The notes under the pieces are model-generated. The model was not told the origin of the DNA and did not search any database. It saw nothing but the letters and a program-made list of their open reading frames with translations. A stretch of 64,000 nt of DNA from Bacillota bacterium (GTDB taxonomy: Bacteria > Bacillota > Limnochordia > Darwinibacteriales > DTU012), in the NCBI GenBank assembly GCA_012840925.1, contig DUVS01000019.1, forward strand, positions 1 through 64,000, read 5' to 3'. How positions within the stretch are numbered: the first letter of the stretch is position 1; each line of letters opens with the position of its first letter. A program made the translations under genes and the position numbers. This document shows positions 43,101 through 51,964 of this stretch, piece by piece.

Positions 43101-43729
43101 AGGGCAATTTGAAGGATTCCATACGCGAGCTTGGGATAGTTAACCTTGCTGCTTTGCAGGATTACGAAGCTGTCAAGGAAAGGGTGTTTTTCTTACAAAC
43201 CCAATATGATGATCTGATCAAGGCTAAAGAAACGCTTTATGAAACCATAGCTGAAATTGATGCCACTAGTGCCGAACGTTTGTCAGACACTTACAGCAAA
43301 CTTCGGGAAGAGTTTCAAGCCATGTTCAAGCAGTTGTTCAAAGGTGGTAATGCTGATTTGGAATTGACTGAACCTGAGAACATCCTGGAAAGCGGAATCA
43401 ATATCGTAGCCCAGCCGCCAGGTAAAAAACCGCAGAACCTGCTGCTTTTATCAGGAGGAGAAAGGGCTCTAACAGCGATTGCACTCTTGTTGGCTATTAG
43501 AAAGGTTAAACCGACACCATTTGTTGTTTTGGACGAAATCGACGCTAGCCTGGATGAGGTCAACCTGCGGCGCTTTGCGGAACAAATGCAGTTCTTGGCT
43601 CAGGCTACTCAGTTTTTGGTGATAACTCACCGTCCCGGTACAATGGAAGTGGCAGATCGCTTGTATGGAGTCACCATGTCTGACCATGCCACTTCCCAGT
43701 TAATATCGGTGCAACTATCACAGGAATAG
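40184..43729 (+). CDS. smc: Chromosome partition protein Smc
   Basis: Smc is the ATPase core of bacterial condensin, working with ScpA and ScpB. The 1181-residue protein has Walker A GPNGSGKSN near residue 32, a long coiled coil, a hinge (about 510-660, with AEVITVPPGLETAIEVALGQ), a return coiled coil, and the C-terminal head with signature LLLSGGERALTAIA and Walker B FVVLDEIDASLDE. GGAGG precedes the ATG. smc-ftsY-ylxM-ffh order is conserved in Bacillota. Confidence 0.97.
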   Translation: MRLKRLELVGFKSFANRVALDFGDGITAIVGPNGSGKSNISDAIRWVLGEQSIKSLRGAKLEDVIFAGSDGKKPLGMAEVQLTLDNGDGFLPVEYSEVTITRRVYRSGESEFLINRQPCRLRDIQDLFTDTGLGREGYAIIGQGQVDAILSVNPQDRRFILEETAGTIKYRQRKEQAQKKIAQTEYDLVRVCDLLSELKEQLIPLEIQAKKAREYQNLSAELETVFLDKTALKLHDLTIRKERHTKALDECHKDAEKLSSEYEALEQSFLTDQEQLSQLEQTLDTRQQELTVLNEQINQAMQAIGLIDERLTHNQLNQEQRLKSKSSHVGQIEMLRLKLEDLSTELNLRQEQYQELEQSVSEAVQLVDQKRDMLQRQRCELEAAKSSFIEFVRELADARNYGLSYQQQMQQLKQQIEFAVRESKQFERALEDQRKSQTELAKRHDQLNQQELECEQQLAVLSRDYQRIEQDLEHVARTERTYTNRFQQATSRLQALQELEKEYEGYSFSVRRLMQANKTDFRILGTVAEVITVPPGLETAIEVALGQGLQYLITPEETDAKLAIEWLKKHQAGRCTFLPLNNVRESSFPADYQRFWQEEGCLGPAVDLVKFDPMFTPALSALLGRVVVVKDLDTALLMQRKIKSFNRIVTLSGEVVMPNGSLTGGSLNQKSSGLLARKNEIVRLEQERADFQAQIDRILETKAKLEDELVKVKTEQEQTRGLLYQVKLDIQAAESELDKFQAEQNRLSQLLDARLKQVHEYETTIRELEQQAAAAGDTITSMEQEEISKRERIHRLEEAIAILEQELNEASTGFTNQKVALTGAAAEVKRVEEQKQVITEQIRSNEAALVEIENALEELELQRSQLQLEQAQYQEQQVQLRKERERLIDQITAEKDVRSQLQEQVKQHNHQLKSLQTRIGRIDKNIYNHRLELDRIDLELRRIDEDLLERELNRSDVAIRDVASSLEQLLENEGNLKDSIRELGIVNLAALQDYEAVKERVFFLQTQYDDLIKAKETLYETIAEIDATSAERLSDTYSKLREEFQAMFKQLFKGGNADLELTEPENILESGINIVAQPPGKKPQNLLLLSGGERALTAIALLLAIRKVKPTPFVVLDEIDASLDEVNLRRFAEQMQFLAQATQFLVITHRPGTMEVADRLYGVTMSDHATSQLISVQLSQE

Positions 43730-43740
43730 GAGTCGATCAA

Positions 43741-44820
43741 GTGATGCTTAGAAAACTATTTTCAAGAGGCGGCAAAAAGGAAGCCAAGGTAATGCCGGAC
43801 CCAAGAATCAATGACGATCAAGTAAAACCAGAGGGTGGCGCCGACGCCGGACTGTTGACAGACGCTGAACGCAGTCAAGGAAGTGAAGCTAACACTGAGG
43901 AAGTGACGCCACAAGGGTTGTTTGCCCGTTTAAAGCAGGGATTGACAAAAACACGGACCGGGTTTATTGATCGCATCGGCCAAATACTGGCAGGGCGCGG
44001 AATTGATGAAGATCTTTTTGATGAGCTGGAAGAGATATTGATTCAAGCCGATGTAGGCGTGGCCACTACTTTAGAATTGATTGGCAGAATCAGGCAGCGA
44101 GTTGAGACAGAGAGAATCACTGACAGTAATGCGATTCAAGGCCTTTTAAAAGCAGAAATCAAGGATTTGTTATCCCGTGATCATCAACCCCTCGCACTTC
44201 CTGATCATACTCCCGCTGCGATCATGGTGGTAGGTGTCAATGGTGTTGGCAAGACCACCACAATTGGCAAACTAGCCTACCGTATCAAGCAGAATCATGC
44301 CAAAGTAGTTCTAGGTGCGGCTGACACATTTAGAGCTGCAGCCGTTGATCAGTTAAGAGTATGGGCTAACCGAGTAGGCGCAGATTTGATCGCTCATCAA
44401 GAGGGAGCAGACCCAAGTGCGGTTGCCTTTGATTCGGTTGCGGCAGCGAAAGCCCGCAGTGCCGATGTCTTGATCATTGATACTGCCGGCCGGCTGCACA
44501 CCAAGACCAATCTCATGGCCGAACTGGGCAAAGTCTACCGTGTCACAACAAGAGAACTGGGACGGGATTTGGATGAAGTACTGCTGGTTGTGGATGCAAC
44601 TACGGGACAAAACGCCCTTTCACAGGCAAAACTTTTCAGTGAATCGGTGCCCCTGACAGGGATTGTATTAACGAAGCTCGACGGCACGGCCAAGGGAGGA
44701 ATTATCCTGGCACTCGCCAATGAACTGAGGCTTCCGGTGAAACTGATTGGTGTTGGTGAGCAGATGCGGGATCTACAGGACTTTGATCCCATCAGTTTTA
44801 CGGAAGCGTTATTCAACTAG
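43741..44820 (+). CDS. ftsY: Signal recognition particle receptor FtsY
   Basis: FtsY docks SRP-ribosome complexes at the membrane. A variable acidic N-terminal region (about 1-60) leads to the NG domain: GVNGVGKTTTIGKLA (G1), GAADTFRAAAVDQL, DTAGRLHTKTNLMAEL (G3) and LTKLDGTAKGG (G4). The product has 359 residues. GTG 43741, eight bases after AGGAG, or the next codon ATG 43744, starts the protein. There is no terminator before the ylxM promoter. Confidence 0.95.
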   Translation: MMLRKLFSRGGKKEAKVMPDPRINDDQVKPEGGADAGLLTDAERSQGSEANTEEVTPQGLFARLKQGLTKTRTGFIDRIGQILAGRGIDEDLFDELEEILIQADVGVATTLELIGRIRQRVETERITDSNAIQGLLKAEIKDLLSRDHQPLALPDHTPAAIMVVGVNGVGKTTTIGKLAYRIKQNHAKVVLGAADTFRAAAVDQLRVWANRVGADLIAHQEGADPSAVAFDSVAAAKARSADVLIIDTAGRLHTKTNLMAELGKVYRVTTRELGRDLDEVLLVVDATTGQNALSQAKLFSESVPLTGIVLTKLDGTAKGGIILALANELRLPVKLIGVGEQMRDLQDFDPISFTEALFN

Positions 44821-44837
44821 TTGGCAAGGAAAATTGC

Positions 44838-44866
44838 TTGACAGCCATCGGATATTTGTGTATACT
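44838..44866 (+). promoter_or_regulatory. Sigma-A promoter of ylxM-ffh
   Basis: TTGACA (44838-44843) and TATACT (44861-44866) are 17 bases apart in the 84 bases between ftsY and ylxM. The -10 box abuts a long palindrome. Confidence 0.88.
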
Positions 44867-44898
44867 ACCTCTGTAAAGTTAATTTACTTAACAGAGGT
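44867..44898 (+). promoter_or_regulatory. 32-bp interrupted palindrome at the ylxM-ffh transcription start
   Basis: ACCTCTGT (44867-44874) and ACAGAGGT (44891-44898) are perfect inverted repeats. The 16 bases between them, AAAGTTAATTTACTTA, are themselves nearly palindromic. The left arm covers the predicted start point and the right arm contains the GAGGT ribosome-binding site of ylxM (ATG 44905). It could be an operator or an RNA hairpin that hides the ribosome-binding site. Confidence 0.75.
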
Positions 44899-44904
44899 AT
44901 TATT

Positions 44905-45270
44905 ATGGAAGATGCAGTGCGGAAAGCCTTAATGTATGATTTTTATGGCCCGTTGTTGACCGCAAGGCAGCAGGATATCTATGAGATGTATTATGGGCAG
45001 GATATGAGTTTGGGTGAAATTGCCGAGCAGTTGGAAATCTCACGCCAGGCTGTCTGGGATAATCTGAAACGTTCAGCTGTAATCCTGGATGAGTACGAAC
45101 AAAAACTAGGCCTGATAGCTAGACATATGGCACAGCAAGCTCTCCTAACCCAAGTTGAAAGCTGCCTTTCGGAGCTTAAAAGGTTAATCGAAACTCAAGG
45201 CGCAGCTGATTTGGTTCATGTGATCAGAGAAATTGAACAGTTGCTTCACAGAATTCGTTTTGACGCTTAG
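44905..45270 (+). CDS. ylxM: YlxM, HTH protein associated with the SRP
   Basis: The 121-residue protein has the UPF0122 sigma-4-like HTH: LLTARQQDIYEMYYGQDMSL, then GEIAEQLEISRQAVWDNLKR. In streptococci YlxM binds SRP components and stimulates their GTPase activity. It always sits before ffh, as here, 11 bases upstream. It may also bind DNA, and an unusual palindrome covers its own start region. Confidence 0.93.
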   Translation: MEDAVRKALMYDFYGPLLTARQQDIYEMYYGQDMSLGEIAEQLEISRQAVWDNLKRSAVILDEYEQKLGLIARHMAQQALLTQVESCLSELKRLIETQGAADLVHVIREIEQLLHRIRFDA

Positions 45271-45281
45271 GAGGCGAAACT

Positions 45282-46622
45282 ATGCCTTTCGCAAACTTAT
45301 CCAGCCGCTTGCAGGAAACGTTCCGTAAGCTGAGGGCAAGAGGTAAACTGACTGACAAAGATGTTGATACAGCCCTGCGGGAAGTAAGACTGGCTTTGCT
45401 GGAAGCGGATGTTAATTATCTGGTTGTTAAGGATTTTATTGCTAAAGTCAAAGAACGCGCTGTTGGGCATCAAGTTTTGGCAAGTCTCTCGCCAGGCCAG
45501 CAGGTGATCAAGATTGTCAATGAGGAACTTACCAGTTTGATGGGGGGGACTCAAAGCAAGATCAGCCTGGCATCCAAGCCTCCCACAATCATTATGATGG
45601 TGGGATTACAGGGTTCGGGAAAAACCACTACCAGCGGTAAATTGGCTTTACACTTTAAAGGCAAAGGCCATCGGCCATTATTGGCAGCTGCTGATATTTA
45701 CCGCCCTGCAGCTGTAAAGCAGCTGATAGTTGTTGGTGAGCAAGTAAATGTACCAGTTTTCAGTATGGGCGAGACTAACCCGGTGGATATCGCCAAGGCT
45801 GCAGTTGCCCACGCCAAAACCCACGGCAACGACATAGTGATTATCGATACAGCAGGAAGATTGCACATTGACACCGAGTTAATGCATGAACTGGAAGAGA
45901 TTAAACGCAGCGTAAACCCCCACGAGATCCTGTTAATTGTCGATTCAATGACTGGCCAGGAGGCAGTCAGTGTTGCTGTCAGCTTCGATCAGCAGCTTGG
46001 CATTGATGGTGTGATACTTACCAAGCTTGATGGCGATGCCCGAGGTGGTGCAGCCCTGTCAGTCAAAGCAGTAACAGGAAAGCCGATCAAGTTCGCCGCC
46101 ATGAGTGAGAAGATGGATGGCCTGGAAGTGTTCCATCCGGATCGAATGGCTTCCCGCATTCTAGGTATGGGTGATGTTTTAAGCTTGATTGAAAAAGCTG
46201 AAGCAACTTTTGATGAGCAAAAGGCTAAAGAATTGACAGAAAAAATGCGGCGGGACGCGTTTACCCTGGAGGATTTCCGGGAACAGCTGGCGCAAATTAA
46301 GAAAATGGGGCCGCTGGATCAACTATTGGGCATGATACCCGGGATGGGGAAACTAGGCCAAATGCGAGATCTGGCAGTAGATGACAGCCACCTGAAACGG
46401 ATTGAGGCCATAATCAGTTCGATGACAGTTGAAGAAAGACGTAATCCTGATATTATCGGTGGTTCACGCAAACGGAGGATAGCAGCGGGATCAGGTACAC
46501 GAGTTCAAGAGGTGAACCGGTTGTTGAAACAGTTCAATCAAACCCGGCAGATGATGAAGCAGTTTTCGGAAATGGAAAGGCGAGGAAGAAAGGGTAAAGG
46601 CGGGTTTAATCTGTTTCGCTAA
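45282..46622 (+). CDS. ffh: Signal recognition particle protein Ffh
   Basis: Ffh binds signal peptides and SRP RNA. The NG domain has [31 protein letters not shown] and [12 protein letters not shown]. The methionine-rich M domain (about 325-430) has [15 protein letters not shown] and [20 protein letters not shown]. The product has 446 residues, with AGGAGG before the ATG. A small CTCTC/GAGAG hairpin lies after the stop codon without a T-run. Confidence 0.97.
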   Translation: MPFANLSSRLQETFRKLRARGKLTDKDVDTALREVRLALLEADVNYLVVKDFIAKVKERAVGHQVLASLSPGQQVIKIVNEELTSLMGGTQSKISLASKPPTIIMMVGLQGSGKTTTSGKLALHFKGKGHRPLLAAADIYRPAAVKQLIVVGEQVNVPVFSMGETNPVDIAKAAVAHAKTHGNDIVIIDTAGRLHIDTELMHELEEIKRSVNPHEILLIVDSMTGQEAVSVAVSFDQQLGIDGVILTKLDGDARGGAALSVKAVTGKPIKFAAMSEKMDGLEVFHPDRMASRILGMGDVLSLIEKAEATFDEQKAKELTEKMRRDAFTLEDFREQLAQIKKMGPLDQLLGMIPGMGKLGQMRDLAVDDSHLKRIEAIISSMTVEERRNPDIIGGSRKRRIAAGSGTRVQEVNRLLKQFNQTRQMMKQFSEMERRGRKGKGGFNLFR

Positions 46623-46675
46623 TCCTCTCGATTGAGAGTGATATAAAAGGTTGGATCAACAGAGGAGGTGACATG

Positions 46676-46930
46676 ATGGCAGTTAGAATCAGATTAAAGA
46701 GGATGGGAGCAAAGAAGCGTCCGTTTTACAGACTGGTGGTGGCTGACTCGAGGGCAGCACGGGACGGCAGGTTTATTGATACCCTGGGATACTACAATCC
46801 AATCACCGATCCTGCGGAAATAGAGATTGACAAGGAAAAAGCACTAAGCTGGCTGAAAAAAGGCGCACAACCTTCTGATACTGCTAGAGCGCTTTTAAAA
46901 AAAAGCGGTGTGCTGGATCAAGCTGATTAA
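46676..46930 (+). CDS. rpsP: 30S ribosomal protein S16
   Basis: The protein [20 protein letters not shown] continues with [22 protein letters not shown], typical of S16. It has 84 residues. Of two consecutive ATG codons, 46676 has the better distance (seven bases) from GAGGAGG; 46673 is possible. Confidence 0.97.
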   Translation: MAVRIRLKRMGAKKRPFYRLVVADSRAARDGRFIDTLGYYNPITDPAEIEIDKEKALSWLKKGAQPSDTARALLKKSGVLDQAD

Positions 46931-46962
46931 AGTACTCAACATTCAAGATAGGAGGCAAAACT

Positions 46963-47193
46963 TTGAAGGAATTACTTGAATTCATGACTAAATCTTTGGT
47001 GGAAAAAGCGGATGAAGTAACGGTTACTGCAGTTGAATCTGATGGTGAGACGATTTTTCAAATCCAGACTGCGGAAAGCGACATCGGTAGAGTAATCGGT
47101 AAACAGGGAAGAATCATCAAAGCGATTCGCACTGTTGCCAAAGCCGCTGCAATCAAGGAAGGAATCAAGATTAGGGTTGATGTCGTAGAATAA
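46963..47193 (+). CDS. khpA: KH-domain RNA-binding protein KhpA (YlqC)
   Basis: The 76-residue protein has one KH domain with the GxxG loop in VIGKQGRIIKAIRTVAKAAA. KhpA forms dimers with KhpB and binds many RNAs, with roles in cell size and division in Gram-positives. The start is TTG 46963 after AGGAGG. Its stop overlaps the rimM ATG (TAATG). Confidence 0.93.
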   Translation: MKELLEFMTKSLVEKADEVTVTAVESDGETIFQIQTAESDIGRVIGKQGRIIKAIRTVAKAAAIKEGIKIRVDVVE

Positions 47194-47726
47194 TGAAAAC
47201 AAAATGGATTCTCATTGGTGAAATTGTTGCCACGCAAGGCAGCAAAGGCGAAGTACGGGTAATCCCGCACACAGAGTTTCCTGAGCGATTCTTGGATATG
47301 GATCACGTTTTGTTGTTCAGGGAATCTGATCCAGAACCCTACGGCAGAGTTCCAGTTGAGAGTTCTCGATTCCATAAGAGATTTGTCCTGTTGAAGCTGG
47401 AAGGCGTTGATACTATTGAACAGGCTCAGGCTCTTAAGGGAATGCTGATCAAGGTAGATTACCGGGATGTAGTACCATTACCTCCAGGGCGCCATTACAT
47501 TTTTGAATTGATAGGGTTGAAAGTAGTTACCGATGATGGCCTGGAGTTAGGCGTGATCGATGATGTGATTCAGACTGGTGCCAATGATGTCTATGTGGTC
47601 AATCCAAATCCTGGCCTTACCAAACAACGCCAGATTCTAATCCCTGTGGTTGAGTCTGTAGTGTTGGATGTCAACTTGGAAGACCAGGTAGTATTAGTGA
47701 ATCTGCTTGATGGATTATTAGATTGA
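47193..47726 (+). CDS. rimM: Ribosome maturation factor RimM
   Basis: RimM assists 30S head assembly. The N-terminal domain has IGEIVATQGSKGEVRVIP; the C-terminal PRC barrel contains YIFELIGLKVVTDDGLELG and ILIPVVESVVLDVNLED. The product has 177 residues. Translation probably couples to khpA, as no strong ribosome-binding site precedes the ATG. Confidence 0.94.
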   Translation: MKTKWILIGEIVATQGSKGEVRVIPHTEFPERFLDMDHVLLFRESDPEPYGRVPVESSRFHKRFVLLKLEGVDTIEQAQALKGMLIKVDYRDVVPLPPGRHYIFELIGLKVVTDDGLELGVIDDVIQTGANDVYVVNPNPGLTKQRQILIPVVESVVLDVNLEDQVVLVNLLDGLLD

Positions 47727-47737
47727 GGATTGAAAAT

Positions 47738-48481
47738 ATGCGAATAGATATCTTGACTCTGTTTCCCGAGATGTTCAGCGAAGTGTTAAGCAGCAGTATT
47801 CTCGGCAGAGCGCAGGCTAACAATCTACTCACGATTCACGCCTGGAATATTCGTGATTTCGCCTTTGACAAGCATCGCACCGTTGATGACATACCATATG
47901 GCGGCGGTGCCGGGATGGTCTTAAAACCAGATGTGGTCGTAGCATGCATTGAGCACGTCAAGGCGATCAATTCCGGGAAAGTGATTTATATGACTCCCCA
48001 GGGATCAGTGTTCGATCAAACAAAGGCCCAAAGTCTGGCACAGGAAGCAAACTTGATTTTCCTCTGCGGGCATTATGAGGGAATTGATCACCGTATTCGC
48101 GAAGGATGGGTCGATGAGGAAATTTCAATTGGAGATTATGTCCTTACCGGTGGAGAACTGCCGGCCATGGTGGTTATTGACGCCATTGCCCGTCTGATTC
48201 CCGGTGTCCTTGGGGATCAAGCCTCAGCCCGTGAAGACTCATTCGCCAACGGACTGTTGGAATATCCCCATTATACGCGGCCGTCCCAGTTTAGAGGTCG
48301 AATGGTGCCAGAAGTGCTGTTGAGTGGAAACCATGAGTTAATCCGGAAATGGCGGCTTAAGGAAGCACTGCGCATGACCTTGGTCAGGCGCCCGGACTTA
48401 CTGAAGAAACGCCAACTTAATGATGAAGAGCGGCAGTTGCTGCAGCAAGTATTAGCTGACGATTGCAATGAAAGGAGGTAA
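47738..48481 (+). CDS. trmD: tRNA (guanine37-N1)-methyltransferase TrmD
   Basis: TrmD methylates G37 next to the anticodon of tRNAs such as tRNA-Pro and prevents frameshifts. The trefoil-knot fold motifs are [41 protein letters not shown] and [17 protein letters not shown]. The product has 247 residues. The start is ATG 47738 after GAGGA; an in-frame TTG at 47723 is rejected. Its end carries the ribosome-binding site of rplS. Confidence 0.95.
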   Translation: MRIDILTLFPEMFSEVLSSSILGRAQANNLLTIHAWNIRDFAFDKHRTVDDIPYGGGAGMVLKPDVVVACIEHVKAINSGKVIYMTPQGSVFDQTKAQSLAQEANLIFLCGHYEGIDHRIREGWVDEEISIGDYVLTGGELPAMVVIDAIARLIPGVLGDQASAREDSFANGLLEYPHYTRPSQFRGRMVPEVLLSGNHELIRKWRLKEALRMTLVRRPDLLKKRQLNDEERQLLQQVLADDCNERR

Positions 48482-48486
48482 TCGAT

Positions 48487-48834
48487 ATGAATATGATAGA
48501 TGCAATTGAGAAGGAACAGTTGAAGCAAGATCTGCCTGAATTCAGGGCAGGAGACACAGTACGGGTTCATGTTAAAGTTGTTGAAGGTTCAAATGAACGG
48601 ATCCAAGTTTTTGAAGGCGTCGTTTTGCGACGGATGGGATCCGGGATCAATGAGATGTTCACTGTGAGAAAAGTGACTCAAGGTATTGGCGTGGAAAGAA
48701 CTTTTCCGCTCCACTCTCCACGGGTGGCCAAAATAGATGTTGTTCGCCGCGGTAGAGTGCGCCGCGCCAGGTTGTATTATCTGCGGGAGCGCTCTGGTAA
48801 AGCTGCTCGCATAAAAGATCGACGGTTTTTCTAG
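48487..48834 (+). CDS. rplS: 50S ribosomal protein L19
   Basis: The 115-residue protein has [26 protein letters not shown]-type segments and [20 protein letters not shown] of L19. AAAGGAGG precedes the ATG. rpsP-khpA-rimM-trmD-rplS is the universal bacterial order. Confidence 0.97.
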   Translation: MNMIDAIEKEQLKQDLPEFRAGDTVRVHVKVVEGSNERIQVFEGVVLRRMGSGINEMFTVRKVTQGIGVERTFPLHSPRVAKIDVVRRGRVRRARLYYLRERSGKAARIKDRRFF

Positions 48835-48841
48835 GATGTTG

Positions 48842-48874
48842 GGGAGTGAATCCAAGCACTCCCTATCCTTTTTT
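48842..48874 (+). terminator. Intrinsic terminator after rplS
   Basis: GGGAGTG (48842-48848) pairs with CACTCCC (48857-48863) around an eight-base loop, followed by TATCC and six T. Confidence 0.8.
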
Positions 48875-48907
48875 GATTTAGTGATCTTTGTGAGATGGGG
48901 TGCTTTG

Positions 48908-49462
48908 ATGACTAGAAGTGAGATTCGGGAATATGTAGAGGCATTTGTGGTTGCGGTACTCTTGGCCTTATTTATTATTACCTTCATCGCTCAATCTTTT
49001 CGGGTGGAAGGTTCGTCAATGGAACCGACACTCCATGATGGGCAGCGTTTAATCGTTGACAAACTCTCATACCGTTTTAGCACTCCGAAAGTAGGCGATG
49101 TTGTAGTTTTTCGCTACCCTACTGATGTCAACCGTATGTTCATTAAACGGGTGATTGGCATTCCAGGCGATGAGATTTTGATTGAAGATGGTATTGTTTA
49201 CCGCAATGGACGGGCATTGGTGGAGAACTATATTAACGGCCCGACCCATGGAGCGTTTACCCGCAACTATGGCCCTGTGGTTATCCCCCCGGACAGTTAC
49301 TTCGTATTAGGTGATAATCGGCTCAACAGTGATGACAGTCGCTATCCTGATGTTGGGTTTGTCCCCAAAGATCATTTAGTCGGAAGAGCCATTTTCGCTT
49401 ACTGGCCCTTAAACACAATCGGAATTATCCGAGTGCCTGATTCATTGAAGCAAGAAAGGTGA
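48908..49462 (+). CDS. lepB: Type I signal peptidase
   Basis: The enzyme removes signal peptides from exported proteins. It has one N-terminal membrane helix (about 9-30), the catalytic Ser37 in VEGSSMEPTLHDG, Lys80 in FIKRVIGIPGD, and the GDNRLNSDDSRYPDVG box. The 184 residues equal Bacillus SipS. The start is ATG 48908 after GGGG; upstream in-frame ATG 48836 would run through the terminator and is rejected. Confidence 0.95.
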   Translation: MTRSEIREYVEAFVVAVLLALFIITFIAQSFRVEGSSMEPTLHDGQRLIVDKLSYRFSTPKVGDVVVFRYPTDVNRMFIKRVIGIPGDEILIEDGIVYRNGRALVENYINGPTHGAFTRNYGPVVIPPDSYFVLGDNRLNSDDSRYPDVGFVPKDHLVGRAIFAYWPLNTIGIIRVPDSLKQER

Positions 49463-49477
49463 ATTTGGAGGTCATTT

Positions 49478-50311
49478 ATGGATATTCAATGGTATCCCGG
49501 ACACATGGCGAAGGCAAGGCGCCAGATTCAGGAGCATCTGAAGTTTATCGATGTTGTCGTTGAACTAACTGATGCCAGGATTCCCCGCAGTGCCCGGAAT
49601 CCCGATATTATTGAGATTCACCGCAAACCTCGGATTTTGGCGGTTACAAAATGCGATCTTGCTGATCCTGCCCGCACAGCGATATGGTGCCAGCATTGGC
49701 AGCGACAGCAAGAAAAAGTTGTTTTGTTGGAATTGACAAATGGAAAAGGAATTAATGTTTTGCGCAAAGAAATAAGAAAATGTCTGACAAAACAGAAACG
49801 TGAACCTAGAGTATTGGTAGTTGGAATACCCAATGTTGGCAAGTCTACCTTGATTAATCGCCTTGCGGGCAGAAGCAGTGCCAAAGTAGGAGCTAAACCC
49901 GGTGTGACCAGAGGCAAGCAGTGGATTAACGCCCAGGGATTTAGGCTGTTGGATACACCAGGGTTGTTGTGGCCCAAGCTTGAGGATCAAGAAACGGCAC
50001 GGAAACTAGCGGTTGTAGCCGCGATTAAAGATGAAATTTTCGACTCCGAGGAGATTACATATTGGTTGTTACGGTTTTTGCAGGATAACTACCCACACCT
50101 GCTTGTCAGACGCTATGATCTTGAAGATCCTGCTGCTGAGATCAGTGCAATATTCTCCCTAATCGGATACCAGCGTGGTTGTTTGCTGGCCAAAGGTGAG
50201 ATTGATCGATTGCAGACTGCACAATTAATTCTCAAAGATTTTCGTCAAGGCCTGATCGGACCAATCACACTTGAATTGCCACAAAGGAATGACCAGAATG
50301 AGGGATCTTGA
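49478..50311 (+). CDS. rbgA: Ribosome biogenesis GTPase RbgA (YlqF)
   Basis: RbgA is needed for late 50S assembly. The protein MDIQWYPGHMAKARRQ shows the circularly permuted GTPase order: VTKCDLAD (G4), GIPNVGKSTLINRLAGR (G1), VTRGKQ (G2) and LLDTPGLLWPK (G3). The product has 277 residues, with TTGGAGG before the ATG. Its end overlaps rnhB. Confidence 0.95.
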   Translation: MDIQWYPGHMAKARRQIQEHLKFIDVVVELTDARIPRSARNPDIIEIHRKPRILAVTKCDLADPARTAIWCQHWQRQQEKVVLLELTNGKGINVLRKEIRKCLTKQKREPRVLVVGIPNVGKSTLINRLAGRSSAKVGAKPGVTRGKQWINAQGFRLLDTPGLLWPKLEDQETARKLAVVAAIKDEIFDSEEITYWLLRFLQDNYPHLLVRRYDLEDPAAEISAIFSLIGYQRGCLLAKGEIDRLQTAQLILKDFRQGLIGPITLELPQRNDQNEGS

Positions 50312-50906
50312 AAGAAAACTATTGAGCAAAGGTTTCCGTCAAATTGCCGGGATAGACGAGGCGGGAAGAGGGCCGCTGGCAGGCCCGGTGGTGGCGGCGG
50401 CTGTTATTTTGCCAATAGACAAAGAGGTAGCGGACATCAAAGATTCGAAGCAATTGAGCGCCAGGCGGCGAGCCAAGGTTTATCAACAGATTCTGGAACT
50501 CGGGACCATCGGTATTGGTCTGGCATCGGCTGCCGAAATCGACAAGCTCAATATTTTGCAGGCTACTTTCTTGGCAATGCAGCGGGCAGTGGTTCAACTT
50601 GCATGCAAAACCAATGTGGATTACTGCATTGTCGATGGAAACCGGTCTATCCCCAATCTGGGCATTGCTCAATCTGCCGTTGTCAAGGCTGATTCAAGCT
50701 GTTATTTGGTGGCGGCGGCTAGCATCGTAGCCAAAGTTTACCGGGACTCGTTAATGGAAAGTTACGACCGGCAATATCCGCAGTATGGATTTGCCAAGCA
50801 TAAAGGCTATCCGACAAAAAGCCACATCAAAGCCTTAAATCTTTACGGCCCATCACCAATTCACAGGCATTCTTTCGCCCGGGTCAAAGGAGGCCTGATT
50901 TCATGA
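50298..50906 (+). CDS. rnhB: Ribonuclease HII
   Basis: RNase HII removes ribonucleotides from DNA. The metal site is in AGIDEAGRGPLAGPVVAAAV, with DSKQLSARRR and the C-terminal ASIVAKVYRD and HKGYPTKSHIKAL motifs. The product has 202 residues. The start is ATG 50298, about ten bases after AAAGGA; ATG 50289 is an alternative. It overlaps rbgA by 14 bases, and its stop overlaps the HD-GYP start (ATGA). Confidence 0.94.
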   Translation: MRDLERKLLSKGFRQIAGIDEAGRGPLAGPVVAAAVILPIDKEVADIKDSKQLSARRRAKVYQQILELGTIGIGLASAAEIDKLNILQATFLAMQRAVVQLACKTNVDYCIVDGNRSIPNLGIAQSAVVKADSSCYLVAAASIVAKVYRDSLMESYDRQYPQYGFAKHKGYPTKSHIKALNLYGPSPIHRHSFARVKGGLIS

Positions 50907-51964
50907 AATATGTGTCGTACAAGGATCTGCAGCCTGGTATGTGTATTGCACGCCCAATCTACGGTGAAGATGGCCAAGTGTTGCTCAACAGCGGTGTAAT
51001 TCTAAATGAAAACTACATTGCGCGGCTGTATGGCAACGGTATTCCCGGTGCGTTTGTCCTGACGGACCATGATGAAGAAGTAGAGGTTCCGGAATTGGTA
51101 ACCCAACGCACCCGCCAGAGTGTGATTGGCCATGTCAAGCATGTGTTTGAATCGATCGAACTTGGGAAGACTTTTGATATGACTCCGCTTGGAGAAAGTG
51201 TGGCTGCAATTGTAGATGAAATAACAGCCAATCCAAATGTATTGATCAATTTAACAGATATTCGCACTTTTGACGGCAATATATTTGCCCATTGTGTTAA
51301 CGTGTGTATTTTATCAATCATCATTGGCATTAAGTTTAACCTTAATGAGCTGGAATTGCGAGAGCTGGCAATCGGTGCCATACTCCATGACATTGGCAAA
51401 ATCAGCATTCCTCCACAGATTTTGCAGAAACGAGGCCCACTAACACAGAGCGAATTTGACCTGGTCAAGCGCCATACGGTCAATGGTTGGCACATTCTCA
51501 GGAACAATAATGGGATTCCATTGTTGAGCGCCCATATTGCGTATCAACATCACGAACAACCTAATGGGAAGGGTTATCCTCGAGAGCTCTTGGACGAACA
51601 GATCTATCTCTACGCCAAGATTGTGGCTGTAGCTGATGCGTATGATGCCATGACTTCCGCGAGAGTTTACAGGCAGGGCATGATGCCTTTCCAAGCCCTC
51701 AGGGTTATCAGACAACTGCGGGAAATTCAGTTTAACACCACCGCTGCCGATTTTTTGATCAGCTCTGTGGTACCATATCCAATAGGGACACGTGTGCTGC
51801 TCAGTAGTGCCGAAATTGGAGTGGTGGTTGATGTCAATATCGAGGATCGGGAACGTCCTGTCGTACGCCTGCTGTTTCGTGCTGATGGCAGCAAGTATCA
51901 TCTTCCCAAAGAAGTTGACTTGATGAGAGAAGAATCTTTAAGAATTGTCAGGAGTCTGTCGTGA
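50903..51964 (+). CDS. HD-GYP domain phosphodiesterase (probable cyclic-di-GMP hydrolase)
   Basis: The 353-residue protein has an N-terminal region of about 100 residues, an HD-GYP domain (about 110-290) with AILHDIGKISIPPQILQKRG, KRHTVNGWHIL and YQHHEQPNGKGYP, and a C-terminal PilZ-like tail (about 295-353). HD-GYP enzymes hydrolyse cyclic di-GMP and related dinucleotides. Metal-binding His and Asp residues are kept; Asn replaces Asp in the HHE..DGxGYP motif, a common variant. AAAGGAGG precedes the ATG. It is linked by overlaps to rnhB and yraN, an unusual insertion in this conserved block. Confidence 0.88.
   Translation: MKYVSYKDLQPGMCIARPIYGEDGQVLLNSGVILNENYIARLYGNGIPGAFVLTDHDEEVEVPELVTQRTRQSVIGHVKHVFESIELGKTFDMTPLGESVAAIVDEITANPNVLINLTDIRTFDGNIFAHCVNVCILSIIIGIKFNLNELELRELAIGAILHDIGKISIPPQILQKRGPLTQSEFDLVKRHTVNGWHILRNNNGIPLLSAHIAYQHHEQPNGKGYPRELLDEQIYLYAKIVAVADAYDAMTSARVYRQGMMPFQALRVIRQLREIQFNTTAADFLISSVVPYPIGTRVLLSSAEIGVVVDVNIEDRERPVVRLLFRADGSKYHLPKEVDLMREESLRIVRSLS

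Noticed and set aside
46621-46640. Terminator after ffh from the CTCTC/GAGAG hairpin
   Set aside because: The stem is only about five base pairs and no T-run follows; read-through into rpsP is expected.
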